Numbered from the stretch's first letter, positions 19,033 through 29,030 are shown. The stretch is 64,000 nt of DNA from a miscellaneous Crenarchaeota group-6 archaeon AD8-1 (GCA_001273385.1 LFWW01000002.1:62001-126000), one strand, 5' to 3'. Made by a program: numbers and translations. Notes: generated by a model not told the origin, from the sequence alone.

Positions 19033-19320
19033 CTAATAAAAATCATCATCTTTAATTCTTTTAAGCGCTTTTCCTCTTAATTTTATTGATTTTTCAGGAT
19101 ACTCTTCAGGATTTTTTTCAACGGTCACGCGTTTAACCGTTTCCCCACAAATCCCTTTTGGTAAAAGCCTTCTTTTATAACACATTGCATATGTACAATT
19201 GTCTATTTTGCATTTCTCTTCAGTCATTCTACACCACACAATGTTTCTTTGATAGTATGCAGAATTCTTTACACATTTAAAAGATCTACAGGTTGGAAAA
19301 CATAGCTTTGGTTGTGTCAA
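19033..19320 (-). CDS. Small cysteine-rich protein, function unknown
   Basis: This 95-residue basic protein has eight cysteines in its first 58 residues: CFPTC, FKC, WC, KC, NC, MC and IC. A charged tail without cysteines follows (KSIKLRGKALKRIKDDDFY). The spacing suggests a metal- or cluster-binding fold rather than a standard zinc ribbon. I do not recognise the family. It lies between rpoP and taw1 on the opposite strand, facing rpoP. Confidence 0.65.
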   Translation of the reverse strand: MTQPKLCFPTCRSFKCVKNSAYYQRNIVWCRMTEEKCKIDNCTYAMCYKRRLLPKGICGETVKRVTVEKNPEEYPEKSIKLRGKALKRIKDDDFY

Positions 19321-19525
19321 AATTATTTACCCCAATTGACATTCATAAAAATTTAATATCGAGAGGCATACTAAAGAACGTAATTCGCTAAAAAATCATA
19401 TAAACTTTTTGCTCTATGTTTCTCATCATGAACATAAAATCTTAAAACAAAATCTTAAGAATAATTTGCATAATTTTATAATCGGGTTTTTATTAACGAT
19501 ATTGCCTAATTAGGCTTCCAGACCA

Positions 19526-20503
19526 ATGAGGAGAAAAAGTAATAACTTGAAAAATAGTATCCCGTCACCATTATTACGAGCTTTAAGAAATCAAAAATAT
19601 CATATGGTTGGAAATCATTCTGCTGTGAAAAGATGTAAATGGTTAAATGAAGCTTTAACAAGAAATAGAGCTTGTTATAAACAGAAGTTTTATGGCATAA
19701 AAAGCCATCAATGTATTCAGATGTCTCCTTCAGTATTTTGTTGCAATCAAGAATGTTTATTTTGTTGGAGAGCTCAAGAAGGAGATTTAAAAATTAAATA
19801 TAATCTAAATAAAATACCTTTACAGGATCAGCCAGAAGAAATAATAAAAGGACTCTTCAAAGCACAATCTTCAATTATAAGTGGATATGCTGGGAATAAT
19901 AACGTAGATTGGAGAAAGTTAAGTGAGGCTGCAAGACCAAAACATGTGGCTATAAGTCTAACTGGAGAACCAACATTATATGAATTCCTTGGAGAATTGC
20001 TTGAATTATTACATAAAAAAGGATTAACTTCATTTTTAGTTTCAAATGGTACATTACCATCTAGACTTCTTGATTTGATTGAAGAACCAAGTCAACTCTA
20101 CATATCATTATGCGCCCCAAATAGAGAAGTATTCAGGCGTTTGTGCAAGCCAAAAAAACCTGGTTTGTGGGGTAGATTAAATGAAACATTAAATTTTCTT
20201 TCAAGTTTCAATTGCCCAACAGCTATTAGAATAACTTTGGTGGAAGGATATAATATGGAAAATATTGAAGAATATGCAAAAATAATAGATAAAGCTTGTC
20301 CAACATACATTGAAACAAAAGCCTATATGCATATTGGTTTTTCAAATCTAAGATTAGACTATCACAGAATGCCTAAATACGATAGGATTCAAGAATTTTC
20401 ATCGAATTTATCAAAAAAAACAGGATACAAAATTATAGATCAATCACGCGATAGCAGAGTGGTATTACTAAGTAAAAGAGAGAAACCTATACGTTTTAAT
20501 TAA
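19526..20503 (+). CDS. taw1: tRNA 4-demethylwyosine synthase (radical SAM)
   Basis: This 325-residue Taw1/TYW1 enzyme builds the tricyclic imG-14 base from m1G37 of tRNA-Phe, using pyruvate. The radical SAM motif CCNQECLFCW lies at about residue 72. The lead-in GNHSAVKRCKW and HQCIQMSP, which carry the cysteines of the second cluster, are typical. So are LTGEPTLYE (about 150) and VEGYNMEN (about 237). Length is normal for the archaeal form, which lacks the flavodoxin domain. It acts directly after Trm5, whose disrupted gene lies 0.8 kb upstream. Confidence 0.94.
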   Translation: MRRKSNNLKNSIPSPLLRALRNQKYHMVGNHSAVKRCKWLNEALTRNRACYKQKFYGIKSHQCIQMSPSVFCCNQECLFCWRAQEGDLKIKYNLNKIPLQDQPEEIIKGLFKAQSSIISGYAGNNNVDWRKLSEAARPKHVAISLTGEPTLYEFLGELLELLHKKGLTSFLVSNGTLPSRLLDLIEEPSQLYISLCAPNREVFRRLCKPKKPGLWGRLNETLNFLSSFNCPTAIRITLVEGYNMENIEEYAKIIDKACPTYIETKAYMHIGFSNLRLDYHRMPKYDRIQEFSSNLSKKTGYKIIDQSRDSRVVLLSKREKPIRFN

Positions 20504-20672
20504 TAACAAGTTTTATCAAAAAATGCGATTTTTCAGGTATTGCACAATAAAAAGAAGATAGTAAAAACTATGAAGATAATTTTCAATTAATTTTATCTTA
20601 TAATTATCATAATTTTCAATAAACATAAAGAGCAAGTATTTGATATTAAATTGCGGGAAGAGGAAGTAAAAC

Positions 20673-21296
20673 TTGACAGATTTAAAAAAAATATTAAATG
20701 AGGGAAAAGCAGATTTAATTGAAACAAACAAGTTTCGTGATAATAATCAGAGAATTATGAGGAAAACTATAAGATTTTCTAAACAAGCTATACTTAGTGT
20801 TCATCAAAAAAAATTTCTTGAATCAAAAAAACTCTTAAAAAAAGCAAAAGACAACATAGAAAAACTGCAATTGCTAGCCATTAAACATCCGAAAACTATA
20901 TTCACAGGATTATATAGTGCAATGCTTCAAGAGTATTGTGAGGCGAGCATACTTTTTAGCTTAATCCAAGAAAAAAATTTCATCACACCCAAGCAACTAA
21001 ATGTGCCTTATTCAGAATATATTTTGGGTTTAGCAGACGTTATAGGTGAACTCAGAAGATTATCTTTGGATTCTTTAAGAGAGGATTTAATTGAAAATGG
21101 AAAAGAAAATCTTGCTAAAATGGAAGAAATTTATTTAGAGTTGCTTGCATTAGATGAAGCCTTTATCTTAATTCCAGAACTTAGGAGAAAATGTGATATT
21201 GCACGCAAAATAATTGAATCCACGCGTGGAGATATTACTCAATCTGTGAGAATTAAATCCTTGGAGAACTATTTAAGTAAATTTGAAAATGCCTAA
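20673..21296 (+). CDS. Translin/TRAX-family protein
   Basis: This 207-residue, almost entirely helical protein fits archaeal translin homologues. REIMRKTIRFSKQAI-type helices open the protein (here QRIMRKTIRFSKQAI). FTGLYSAMLQEYCEASILF (about residue 90) and YILGLADVIGELRRLSLDSL (about 118) are characteristic. Translins form octameric shells that bind or cleave single-stranded RNA and DNA. It starts at TTG behind GAGGAAG. No operon partner is evident. Confidence 0.88.
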   Translation: MTDLKKILNEGKADLIETNKFRDNNQRIMRKTIRFSKQAILSVHQKKFLESKKLLKKAKDNIEKLQLLAIKHPKTIFTGLYSAMLQEYCEASILFSLIQEKNFITPKQLNVPYSEYILGLADVIGELRRLSLDSLREDLIENGKENLAKMEEIYLELLALDEAFILIPELRRKCDIARKIIESTRGDITQSVRIKSLENYLSKFENA

Positions 21297-21353
21297 AGAA
21301 AAAAGTATTTGACTGAATCAAAAGTAAATTATTAACAAAAATTGTGTGCTAAA

Positions 21354-21680
21354 ATGGAAATATCTTTTAAGGAATTTCAAAAAATTGATATTCGTATAGG
21401 AAAAATTGTCGAAGCAAACTATGTTATTGAATCGAAAAACCTTATAAAAATCTTGGTGGATTTTGGTGAAATAAAAAAGCAAGCAATTAGCGGTTTATTA
21501 AAATGGTACAAGCCTGAAGATCTACTGAATAAACTATGTGTGTTTGTATTAAATATAAAAAGTCGTAAGGTAATGGGCATAGAATCCCAATGTATGATTT
21601 TAGCTGCAGAAGATAGCAAAGGCAATGTTGTTATTTTACAACCTGAGAAAGAGATTGAAGTTGGAAGTTGCGTTCGATAA
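21354..21680 (+). CDS. tRNA-binding OB-fold protein (CsaA / MetG C-terminal type)
   Basis: This protein of about 108 residues is a stand-alone tRNA-binding EMAP/Arc1p-type domain: FKEFQKIDIRIGKIVEA, then IKKQAISGLLKWYKPEDLLNKLCVFVLN and SRKVMGIESQCMILAAED. It matches the C-terminal dimerisation/tRNA domain of methionyl-tRNA synthetase and the CsaA chaperone-like proteins. An in-frame TTG at 21342 would add four residues; ATG 21354 fits the family start better. It may act in trans on a tRNA synthetase. Confidence 0.88.
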   Translation: MEISFKEFQKIDIRIGKIVEANYVIESKNLIKILVDFGEIKKQAISGLLKWYKPEDLLNKLCVFVLNIKSRKVMGIESQCMILAAEDSKGNVVILQPEKEIEVGSCVR

Positions 21681-21913
21681 ATTTAATTAAAGAAAGACTA
21701 CATACAAAAATTCCTATTCAACAGAAGAATATTTCTTTTTTAAAAATAAAAACTAAAATTCGATAAGTTCAATTTAAAGTTTTATTTAAAATATAATGAT
21801 TTTTCAAATATATATTTCATTTATTTCATATAAATCGAATATAACCCACTATATTTGTTATTAAATAGAATTATATACAGAACAAGATTTTAAATGGTTA
21901 AAAGGTGATTTAA

Positions 21914-23503
21914 TTGAATCTTAGAAAACCTAATGCAAATGAGGCAACATCTACAATCAATCGATCAAAAAACGTCACTCCAATGTCAGGAATCTGTTCA
22001 AAATGCATCGATGGTTGCAGAGGTAGTTGCGAAATATGGTTATCTTCTTTTAGAGGCCGTGAAGTTCTTTATCCTGGACCATATGGAGAAGTTACTTCTG
22101 GAGCAGATAAAGATTATCCAGTGGATTATTCTCATCTAAATATCCAAGGTTACGCAATTGGTGCAAGAGGACTCCCTAAAGGAGTTGAACCTGGTCCCGA
22201 TACAGCTCTTTTCCCCATAGCAAACACTGAAACAGAATATGGATGGGATAAAAAAGTTAAATTAAAAATTCCATTATTCACAGGCGCTTTGGGATCAACT
22301 GAGACCGCAAGAAAAAATTGGGACCATTTTGCAATTGGAGCAGCCATTTCAGGTATTACGCTTGTCTGTGGAGAAAATGTTTGTGGAATTGATCCAAAAC
22401 TGGAATTAGATAATAAAGGAAAAGTAAAAAAAGCTCCTGAAATGGATCGCAGAATTCAGGTTTATAAAAAATATCACGAGGGCTATGGAGAATTATTAGT
22501 ACAGATGAACGTGGAGGACACAAGATTTGGTGTAGCTGAATATGTTTCATCGAAACATGAACTTGATACCATTGAATTAAAATGGGGACAAGGAGCCAAA
22601 TGTATTGGGGGAGAAATAAAAGTCAAAAGTCTTGATAGAGCTCTGGAATTGAAAAATAGAGGATACATAGTTTCTCCTGATCCGACTCTTCATGAAAATC
22701 AAATGGCATTTAAAGATGGAGCCATTAAAGAATTTGAGAGACATTCCAGATTAGGGTTTGTCACAAAGGAAGGATTTCTTGATGAAGTTGATCGTCTCCG
22801 CAATTTAGGATTCAAAAGAATCACGCTTAAGACTGGCGCATATTCATCATTAGAATTAGCCATGGCAATACGCTATGGGGCTGAAGCAAAAATAGATCTT
22901 CTTACAATCGATGGAGCTCCAGGTGGAACAGGAATGAGCCCTTGGCCAATGATGAATGAGTGGGGAATTCCAACATTTTACCTACAAGCTCTTATGTATC
23001 GATTTTGTGAAAAGTTATCAAAAAGAGGAATCAGAGTTCCTGATATTGCTATGGCTGGAGGTTTTTCATCAGAGGACGCTGTATTTAAATCGATTGCAAT
23101 GGGCAGTCCCTATGTTAAAGCAATTTGTATGGGAAGAGGTTTAATGATACCAGGAATGGTAGGAAAGAATATTGGAAAATGGATTAAAGAGGATAATCTG
23201 CCAAAATCTGTATCAAAATATGGTAATACGGTAAGTGAAATCTTTGTTGCTTATGAAGAACTGAAGGAAAAGTTTGGATCAAAAATCAGCCAAATTCCAT
23301 TGGGAGCCTTAGGAATTTACACATATTGTCAAAAATTCAAGGTTGGATTGCAACAACTAATGGCTGGAAGCAGAAATTTCAAGCTTTCAGAAATTTCAAG
23401 AAAAGATGTCATGGCTTTAACTGAAGAAGCTGCAAAGATTTCAGGAATACCATATGTAATGGATGCATACAGCCAAGAAGCTCAAAAAGTCTTAGATGAA
23501 TAA
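21914..23503 (+). CDS. gltB: Archaeal glutamate synthase-type FMN domain protein
   Basis: This 529-residue protein is a stand-alone glutamate synthase alpha-subunit-like FMN domain, as found in archaea where the amidotransferase and beta parts are separate. The N-terminus has a cysteine group (CSKCIDGCRGSCEIW, about residue 30). The FMN-binding barrel shows TIDGAPGGTGMSPWPMM (about 335) and MAGGFSSEDAVFKSIAMG (about 381). Start is TTG with AAGGTGAT upstream. No small GltD or GltB1/3 gene is adjacent, so true GltS function is uncertain. An FMN oxidoreductase role on another substrate is possible. Confidence 0.88.
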   Translation: MNLRKPNANEATSTINRSKNVTPMSGICSKCIDGCRGSCEIWLSSFRGREVLYPGPYGEVTSGADKDYPVDYSHLNIQGYAIGARGLPKGVEPGPDTALFPIANTETEYGWDKKVKLKIPLFTGALGSTETARKNWDHFAIGAAISGITLVCGENVCGIDPKLELDNKGKVKKAPEMDRRIQVYKKYHEGYGELLVQMNVEDTRFGVAEYVSSKHELDTIELKWGQGAKCIGGEIKVKSLDRALELKNRGYIVSPDPTLHENQMAFKDGAIKEFERHSRLGFVTKEGFLDEVDRLRNLGFKRITLKTGAYSSLELAMAIRYGAEAKIDLLTIDGAPGGTGMSPWPMMNEWGIPTFYLQALMYRFCEKLSKRGIRVPDIAMAGGFSSEDAVFKSIAMGSPYVKAICMGRGLMIPGMVGKNIGKWIKEDNLPKSVSKYGNTVSEIFVAYEELKEKFGSKISQIPLGALGIYTYCQKFKVGLQQLMAGSRNFKLSEISRKDVMALTEEAAKISGIPYVMDAYSQEAQKVLDE

Positions 23504-23535
23504 AAACAGATATAGACAAAAATATAGAATAAAAT

Positions 23536-23577
23536 ATTACCAAAGTTTATTATTTTATCACAAAACAACTTGGTAAT
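23536..23577 (+). terminator. Stem-loop downstream of the glutamate synthase gene
   Basis: ATTACCAAAGT and ACTTGGTAAT form an interrupted 10-bp inverted repeat around an AT-rich loop, 33 bp after the stop. It has no clear T-run after it, so a role in termination or mRNA stability is only possible. Confidence 0.3.
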
Positions 23578-23747
23578 AATCATATTCCCAAATACAGTTT
23601 CCCAATTTTTGAAGAATTTTAACCTAAAAAGAATCCTATTTAAGAATCTAACCAAGCTTGAACAACAATAAAATCCATGATTATAGCCAAAAACAAATTA
23701 TATCAATAGAAAATAATTAAAATATAAAAAATTCAGGCAGAATACTA

Positions 23748-25234
23748 ATGTCAAAAAAAAATTGGGCCCCATATAGAAATCTCTTAGCCAAATCAAAAGA
23801 TCTGATCATATTAAAAAATGTGCAATCTTTAATTCATTGGGATATGGAAACAATGATGCCCCCCAGAGCAGTTGACCAGAGAAGCAAGAAATTGGAAAAT
23901 TAATTAGAAATATTAAAACTAGTTCTGTTTACGACAAGCTGAATCCAAAACAGAAGAGGAATGTATACTTAATAGAAAAAAATTATGAGGAACAAACACA
24001 TTTACCTGAAAAATTAATAGCAGATACAACCAAACAACAAGTTTTAACAGTAAATAGCTGGAAAAAAGCTAAATTAAAAAAAGATTTTAGACTGCTTAAA
24101 ACTGATCTAGAAAAACTTGTCGAACTTAATAAAAAAATTGCAGAAATTCTAATGAAAGTAAAGAAGGCGAAAACACCTTATAACGCATTAATTGATAATT
24201 ACGAACCGAAAATAGATACACAAACAATTAATAAAATTTTTTTTCAACTCCAAAAAGGAATTAATAACTTATTAAATAAAATCCAGAAGTCCTCAAATAA
24301 TCTTTCTAACTCTAAAGAGGTACCTTTCATAACAAAAGAGAAACAAAAAAAAATAGCACAACTTATTACACAAACATTAGGATATGACACAATCTCACCC
24401 ACTGCTGGAGGAAGAATTGATGAAACAGAGCATCCGTTTACAACCGGATATTTCGATGACGTGAGGATAACCACTCACTATCACCAAAACAATTATTTCA
24501 GTACAATTTTTTCAATTCTTCATGAAACAGGACATGCTCTGTATGAACAAAATATAAATCAAGATTTTAAATATGAACCTATAGGATCGATAAGCTCTTA
24601 CGGAATACATGAATCACAATCACGATTCTATGAAAATATAATTGGCAGATCAAAACAATTTTGGAGCTATTTATTACCCAAACTTAAAGATATTTCAAAA
24701 CCATTATTAGATGATTTAACACTAGTACAATTCTTACTACTAATAAATCAAGTTAAACCCTCAAAAATTCGAATTGAAGCAGATGAAGTTACTTATAATG
24801 CACATATAATAATTAGATATCAAATTGAATTAGCTCTTTTCGAAAATGAAATAGAAGTAAAGGAGCTACCGGAAATTTGGAAACAAAAATATTTAGAAAA
24901 TCTTGGATTAGAGATTGAGAATGATTCAGAGGGAGTTATGCAAGATACCCATTGGGCAAGTGGTTACTATGGTTATTTTCCATCATATGCGATTGGCAAC
25001 ATTTATAGTGGCCAGATCCTTCAAACGATAAAAAAGAGTTTAAATAATTATGAAAATAAAATTGGATTAGGAGATTTCAAGGAAATAAATTATTGGCTTA
25101 AGAAAAATATTCAAAATTATGGAAATTTGTATGATCCCAATGAATTAATAGAAAAAACTTGTGGAGAAAAAATTACTGCTAAACCATACATAAGATATCT
25201 TGATAAAAAATATCAAGAACTTTTCAATGAGTAA
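23748..25234 (+). pseudogene. M32-family (Taq/Pfu-type) metallocarboxypeptidase, frameshifted near the N-terminus
   Basis: Two frames together encode a thermostable-carboxypeptidase family enzyme of near-normal length (about 495 codons). The ATG at 23748 gives the M32 start, with VQSLIHWDMETMMPP, then hits a stop at 23901. From 23876 another frame continues without break to 25234. It contains YNALIDNYEPK, the zinc motif HETGH (about 24520), HESQSRFYEN and DTHWASGYYGYFP. A single-base deletion between 23876 and 23903 would restore one frame. The downstream part keeps all catalytic residues, so the lesion may be recent or a sequencing error. The family removes C-terminal amino acids from peptides. 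Confidence 0.85.
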
Positions 25235-25412
25235 AATTATTTTTTTTATAAAAATTACTATAAATATAGATAAAAAGAAAACTTAGAAGTCCACCTATTA
25301 ATAAATAAAAGCCTATCCAGCCAATTAATGAATTATAAAAAACCGAACCGTAAAGAAAAAAACTCAAGCCTAACAAAACTAGAATTAAAGCTAATAAATT
25401 AATTGCAGACAT
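25224..25412 (-). CDS. Small two-helix membrane protein, unknown
   Basis: This 62-residue predicted protein has two hydrophobic helices (about residues 4-24 and 31-51) and a short basic tail (NFYKKNNFTH). It overlaps the end of the carboxypeptidase gene by 11 bases in convergent orientation. The composition is what a small membrane protein would show, but no family is recognised and AT-rich DNA can produce such frames by chance. Confidence 0.4.
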   Translation of the reverse strand: MSAINLLALILVLLGLSFFLYGSVFYNSLIGWIGFYLLIGGLLSFLFIYIYSNFYKKNNFTH

Positions 25413-25606
25413 TTTTAAAACACATTATTTTAATATTATTAAAAGGTATTAAAAGTAATATATAATATTTCAAAATTCGACAATAAATTTATAGAATTCA
25501 AATATTTTATTATAAATGTATTAAAAACTACACTATTATTAATAACCATCAATTAGATTAATTATTTTTATTTTAATTCCGACAATTTTATATATTACAT
25601 TTGTAT

Positions 25607-25620
25607 CTCTGAGCTTAGAG
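25607..25620. promoter_or_regulatory. Near-palindrome at the promoter of the HTH-Fae-Hps gene
   Basis: CTCTGAGCTTAGAG reads the same on both strands at 12 of 14 positions. It lies 10 bases before the ATG and about 10 bases after a TATA-like box (TTTTATATATT, about 25587-25597). That is where transcription should start. It overlaps the Shine-Dalgarno GAGGAAA, so a protein bound here could block transcription or translation. Confidence 0.4.
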
Positions 25621-25630
25621 GAAACGTGAA

Positions 25631-27085
25631 ATGTCGGGAATCAATAGAAAAAAACCTGAAAGCCGAGAAGAACTAATAACAATAATACTGGATGCCGGAA
25701 AAAAGGAGGCAGATAATAAAAAATTCAAAAAAGCAAAATCACTTAAACCGACAATATCTGGTACTGCTAAAATTCTTGAAATACATAGAGATACACTTTA
25801 CACATGGTTAAGGGAATTTGATGTCGATTTCAAAGAACTATTTACCGACATAAACATATCATCGAAAATAAAAAGTGTCGCTGAAAATGGAAGAGCCTAC
25901 TTGATAGGAGAAGCATTATTGGGTGTTGGAAATGAACTTGCACACGTTGACCTTTTAATAGGTGACAAAGATGGTCCTGTCGGGAAGGCCTTTGCTAATG
26001 GTTTTTCCAATCTTTCAGCAGGTCACACGCCCTTGCTAGCGGTAATAAGACCTAATCTCCCTCCTAAACCACATACACTTCTTGTTCCAAAAGTAACCGT
26101 TAAAAATATGAAAGATGCTGGAAAAATTTTTGGCCCAGCTCAAGCTGCGGTAGCTAAAGCAGTGGCAGATTCTGTTGAAGAAGGTATTATACCCAAGGAT
26201 AAAGTTGATGAATGGGTGATTGTTTGCAGCGTATTTATTCATCCTCAAGCTAATGATTATCATAGAATATTCCAAAATAATTATAGTGCTACAAAATTAG
26301 CACTGACAAGGGCTATGAAAAAATATCCTAGCCTTGAAAAAATGCTTTATGATAAAGATCGGGCTAAACATCCAATAATGGGCTTCAAAGTTCCTCGCTT
26401 ATGGCGACCTCCATATTTGCAAATATCACTTGATGCTCCTAGTGTGGAAAATGCACAAAAGATAATTTCACAAATACCTGGCAGCGACAGAATAATCTTA
26501 GAAGTCGGAACCCCTTTAATTAAAAGGTATGGTACTAAAGTAATTAATGAACTAAGAAAAACAGCGAAAGATGCGTTTATGATAGCAGATCTTAAAACGT
26601 TAGATGTAGGCAAAGTTGAGGTTGATATAGCATATGAAGAAACAGCTGATGCTGTGGTAGCTGCGGGATTAGCACCCCCTGAAACACTTGATGCATTTGT
26701 TTATGAGGCAAAAAGATTAGGAATTTATGGTGCTGTAGACATGCTTAATGTCGAAGATCCATTGGGAAAACTTAAGGGAATGAATATTTTTCCAGATATT
26801 GTAATATTACATAGGGGAATAGATCAAGAAACTGGTAGAACACTAGGATTGGAACTTATTAAAAACTTGCGACAGGTATTTAGCGATAAAAAATTTCTAA
26901 TTGCAGTAGCTGGAGGTATTCTCCCAGAGACAGCAAAAGAGGCATTATTAGAAGGCGCCGATATAATAATTGTAGGAAGATACGTAACGCAGTCAAAAGA
27001 TCCTGAAAGAGCAATAAGAGAATTTCTGGAACTAACACCATTAATGCGCAAAGATATCGACCATTTCAGAGTACATGTTGAATAA
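25631..27085 (+). CDS. fae-hps: HTH domain fused to bifunctional formaldehyde-activating enzyme / 3-hexulose-6-phosphate synthase
   Basis: This 484-residue protein has three parts. Residues 1-75 include a Fis-like helix-turn-helix, [20 protein letters not shown] (41-60). Residues about 85-245 are Fae, with [19 protein letters not shown] (catalytic His about 105) and [14 protein letters not shown]. Residues about 255-475 are the Hps barrel, with [21 protein letters not shown] and [11 protein letters not shown]. Archaeal Fae-Hps normally has about 390-410 residues and no DNA-binding part. Fae joins formaldehyde to tetrahydromethanopterin. Hps interconverts ribulose-5-P plus formaldehyde and hexulose-6-P, which archaea use mainly to make pentoses. 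The HTH suggests self-regulation or DNA binding by the enzyme. The ATG has a good SD (GAGGAAACGTGA). Confidence 0.9.
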   Translation: MSGINRKKPESREELITIILDAGKKEADNKKFKKAKSLKPTISGTAKILEIHRDTLYTWLREFDVDFKELFTDINISSKIKSVAENGRAYLIGEALLGVGNELAHVDLLIGDKDGPVGKAFANGFSNLSAGHTPLLAVIRPNLPPKPHTLLVPKVTVKNMKDAGKIFGPAQAAVAKAVADSVEEGIIPKDKVDEWVIVCSVFIHPQANDYHRIFQNNYSATKLALTRAMKKYPSLEKMLYDKDRAKHPIMGFKVPRLWRPPYLQISLDAPSVENAQKIISQIPGSDRIILEVGTPLIKRYGTKVINELRKTAKDAFMIADLKTLDVGKVEVDIAYEETADAVVAAGLAPPETLDAFVYEAKRLGIYGAVDMLNVEDPLGKLKGMNIFPDIVILHRGIDQETGRTLGLELIKNLRQVFSDKKFLIAVAGGILPETAKEALLEGADIIIVGRYVTQSKDPERAIREFLELTPLMRKDIDHFRVHVE

Positions 27086-27272
27086 AAAATAATCACTATG
27101 AATAATTAAAGAAAACGAATTGCAAATCAAAGTAAGAAAGAAAATGTAATGAAATACCAATAAAATGCTTGTTATTTTGATACAAAGTTATATAATAGAT
27201 ATCTCCAAGGAATAATAAATCCTTAATAAAGAGAGATCCAACTTCATATTTCGCGAAAAGGTTGAAGAGGAA

Positions 27273-27644
27273 ATGACAAAATTCAAAGTAATAATTTCTG
27301 ATCCTAAAAATGGGACTTCTAAAGTTATTGAATTAGAAGAAGCGCGAGCTACCCCGCTTATAGGTAGAAGAATTGGAGAGATAATTGATGGCACCATTGT
27401 AGACATGCCAGCATATAAATTGCTCATTAGGGGAGGTTCAGATAGCGATGGAGTTCCAATGCGACCAAATGTACATGGAGGAGGTCGTAGAAAAGTTATT
27501 TTAAGCGGAGGAGCAGGATTCAATCCTAAGAGAAAAGGAGAAAGAAGACGGAAAACGGTGCGGGGAGACATTATAACAGATGAAATTGTACAGATTAATA
27601 CGAAGATTATAGAAAAACCTAAAAAACCTATAGAAAAAAACTAA
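27273..27644 (+). CDS. rps6e: Ribosomal protein S6e
   Basis: This 123-residue archaeal S6e of the small subunit has FKVIISDPKNGTSKVIELEE at the N-terminus, PLIGRRIGEIIDGTIV, and the basic GGGRRKVILSGGAGFNPKRKG core. The C-terminal regulatory tail of eukaryotic S6 is absent, as normal for archaea. It is about 100 bp upstream of the aIF2-gamma gene, a conserved archaeal pairing. Confidence 0.95.
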   Translation: MTKFKVIISDPKNGTSKVIELEEARATPLIGRRIGEIIDGTIVDMPAYKLLIRGGSDSDGVPMRPNVHGGGRRKVILSGGAGFNPKRKGERRRKTVRGDIITDEIVQINTKIIEKPKKPIEKN

Positions 27645-27746
27645 AAAAATATTTTCTCTATAAAACTTTTTGAATTCATCTGCTCAAAACTTATTAAGTT
27701 CTATCATTAATCCTTCATTATTTCATTAAAACATGTGGATTAGATT

Positions 27747-28997
27747 ATGAGTAAGAAAAAAGAAGCCCCAAAGAAACAACCTGAAGTTAACATTGGAACA
27801 ATAGGGCATGTAGATCATGGAAAGACAACATTAGTGCAAGGACTAACTGGTATTTGGGCTTCTAGGCATAGTGAAGAACTCAAAAGAGGTATCACTATAA
27901 GATTAGGCTATGCAGATATGGTTATTAATAAATGTCCTAAATGTGAGCCTCCGAATACTTTTACAACTAAAAATATTTGCACTAAGTGTAATTCAAAAAC
28001 TGAATTTGTTCGATCAATAAGTTTTGTTGATGCTCCTGGTCATGAAGCGTTAATGGCAACTATGCTTTCAGGAGCAGCCATAATGGATGGAGCAATCCTA
28101 GTCATTGCTGCCGATGAACCATGCCCTCAACCCCAAACTAGAGAACATTTAGCTGCAGCTGAAGTGTGTGGAATAAAAAATATTATAATTGTTCAAAATA
28201 AGATCGATATAGTAGATAAAAAAAGAGCGCTAAAAAGTTATAAAGAAATTAGAGCCTTTATCAAAGATACAATAGCTGAAAAAGCACCAATAATACCCAT
28301 CTCAGCTCAAAGAGAAATAAATTTAGATATACTATTAACTGCCATACAAGAAAAGATACCCACTCCAAAAAGGGATCCAACAAGACCACCCATAATGCAC
28401 ATTATCCGTTCTTTTGATATCAATAAACCTGGAACTTTAATTGAAGAATTAGAGGGAGGAGTTCTTGGAGGAACAATTGCACAAGGGAAATTTAGCGTGG
28501 GTGAAGAAATTGAGATTTGCCCAGGCATTAGAGGTGAAAAAGAGGGAAAACAAACTTACAATTCACTGATTACTCAAATTGTAAGTTTGCATGCGGGAGA
28601 AACAAACGTAGATGAAGCAACATGTGGAGGATTAGTAGGAGTTGGCACTCTTTTAGATCCATCTTATTCTAAAGCAGATGGCTTAAGTGGAAATATTGCA
28701 GGAAAAACAGGATCACTGCCACCAATAATGTCTGAACTCACCCTTGAAACTCATGTGCTGGAAAGAGCAGTAGGAACTAAAGAACAAGCTAAAGTAAAAA
28801 GCATCAATATGAATGAAATTTTACTACTTCATATCGGATCAGCTGTAAATGTCGGAAAAGTTATTTCAACTAAACCTACAAGTGTTAAGGTAAAATTAAC
28901 TAGACCAATTTGCGCTATTGTTGGATCTAGAGTTTCAATAAGCAGAAAGATTTCTGCCCGTTGGAGACTTATTGGATACGGAATAATAATTAGTTGA
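27747..28997 (+). CDS. eif2g: Translation initiation factor aIF2 subunit gamma
   Basis: This 416-residue GTPase delivers initiator Met-tRNA to the ribosome. Motifs are GHVDHGKTT (G1, about residue 20), a zinc knuckle CPKC/CTKC (about 63-80), DAPGHE (G3, about 95) and NKID (G4, about 151). Domains II and III follow with GGVLGGTI and PICAIVGSRVSISRKI. Length is usual. It forms part of the S6e-aIF2gamma-PIN-RpoE order common in archaea, here interrupted by a NUDIX gene on the other strand. Confidence 0.97.
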   Translation: MSKKKEAPKKQPEVNIGTIGHVDHGKTTLVQGLTGIWASRHSEELKRGITIRLGYADMVINKCPKCEPPNTFTTKNICTKCNSKTEFVRSISFVDAPGHEALMATMLSGAAIMDGAILVIAADEPCPQPQTREHLAAAEVCGIKNIIIVQNKIDIVDKKRALKSYKEIRAFIKDTIAEKAPIIPISAQREINLDILLTAIQEKIPTPKRDPTRPPIMHIIRSFDINKPGTLIEELEGGVLGGTIAQGKFSVGEEIEICPGIRGEKEGKQTYNSLITQIVSLHAGETNVDEATCGGLVGVGTLLDPSYSKADGLSGNIAGKTGSLPPIMSELTLETHVLERAVGTKEQAKVKSINMNEILLLHIGSAVNVGKVISTKPTSVKVKLTRPICAIVGSRVSISRKISARWRLIGYGIIIS

Positions 28998-29030
28998 TTA
29001 AAAACTAAAAATAAGAGTTTCTAGGAATTT

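Noticed and set aside
24152-25234. A separate, shorter carboxypeptidase starting at the ATG at 24152
   Set aside because: The conserved M32 sequence continues upstream in the same frame to 23876 and in another frame to 23748, so this is part of one disrupted gene.
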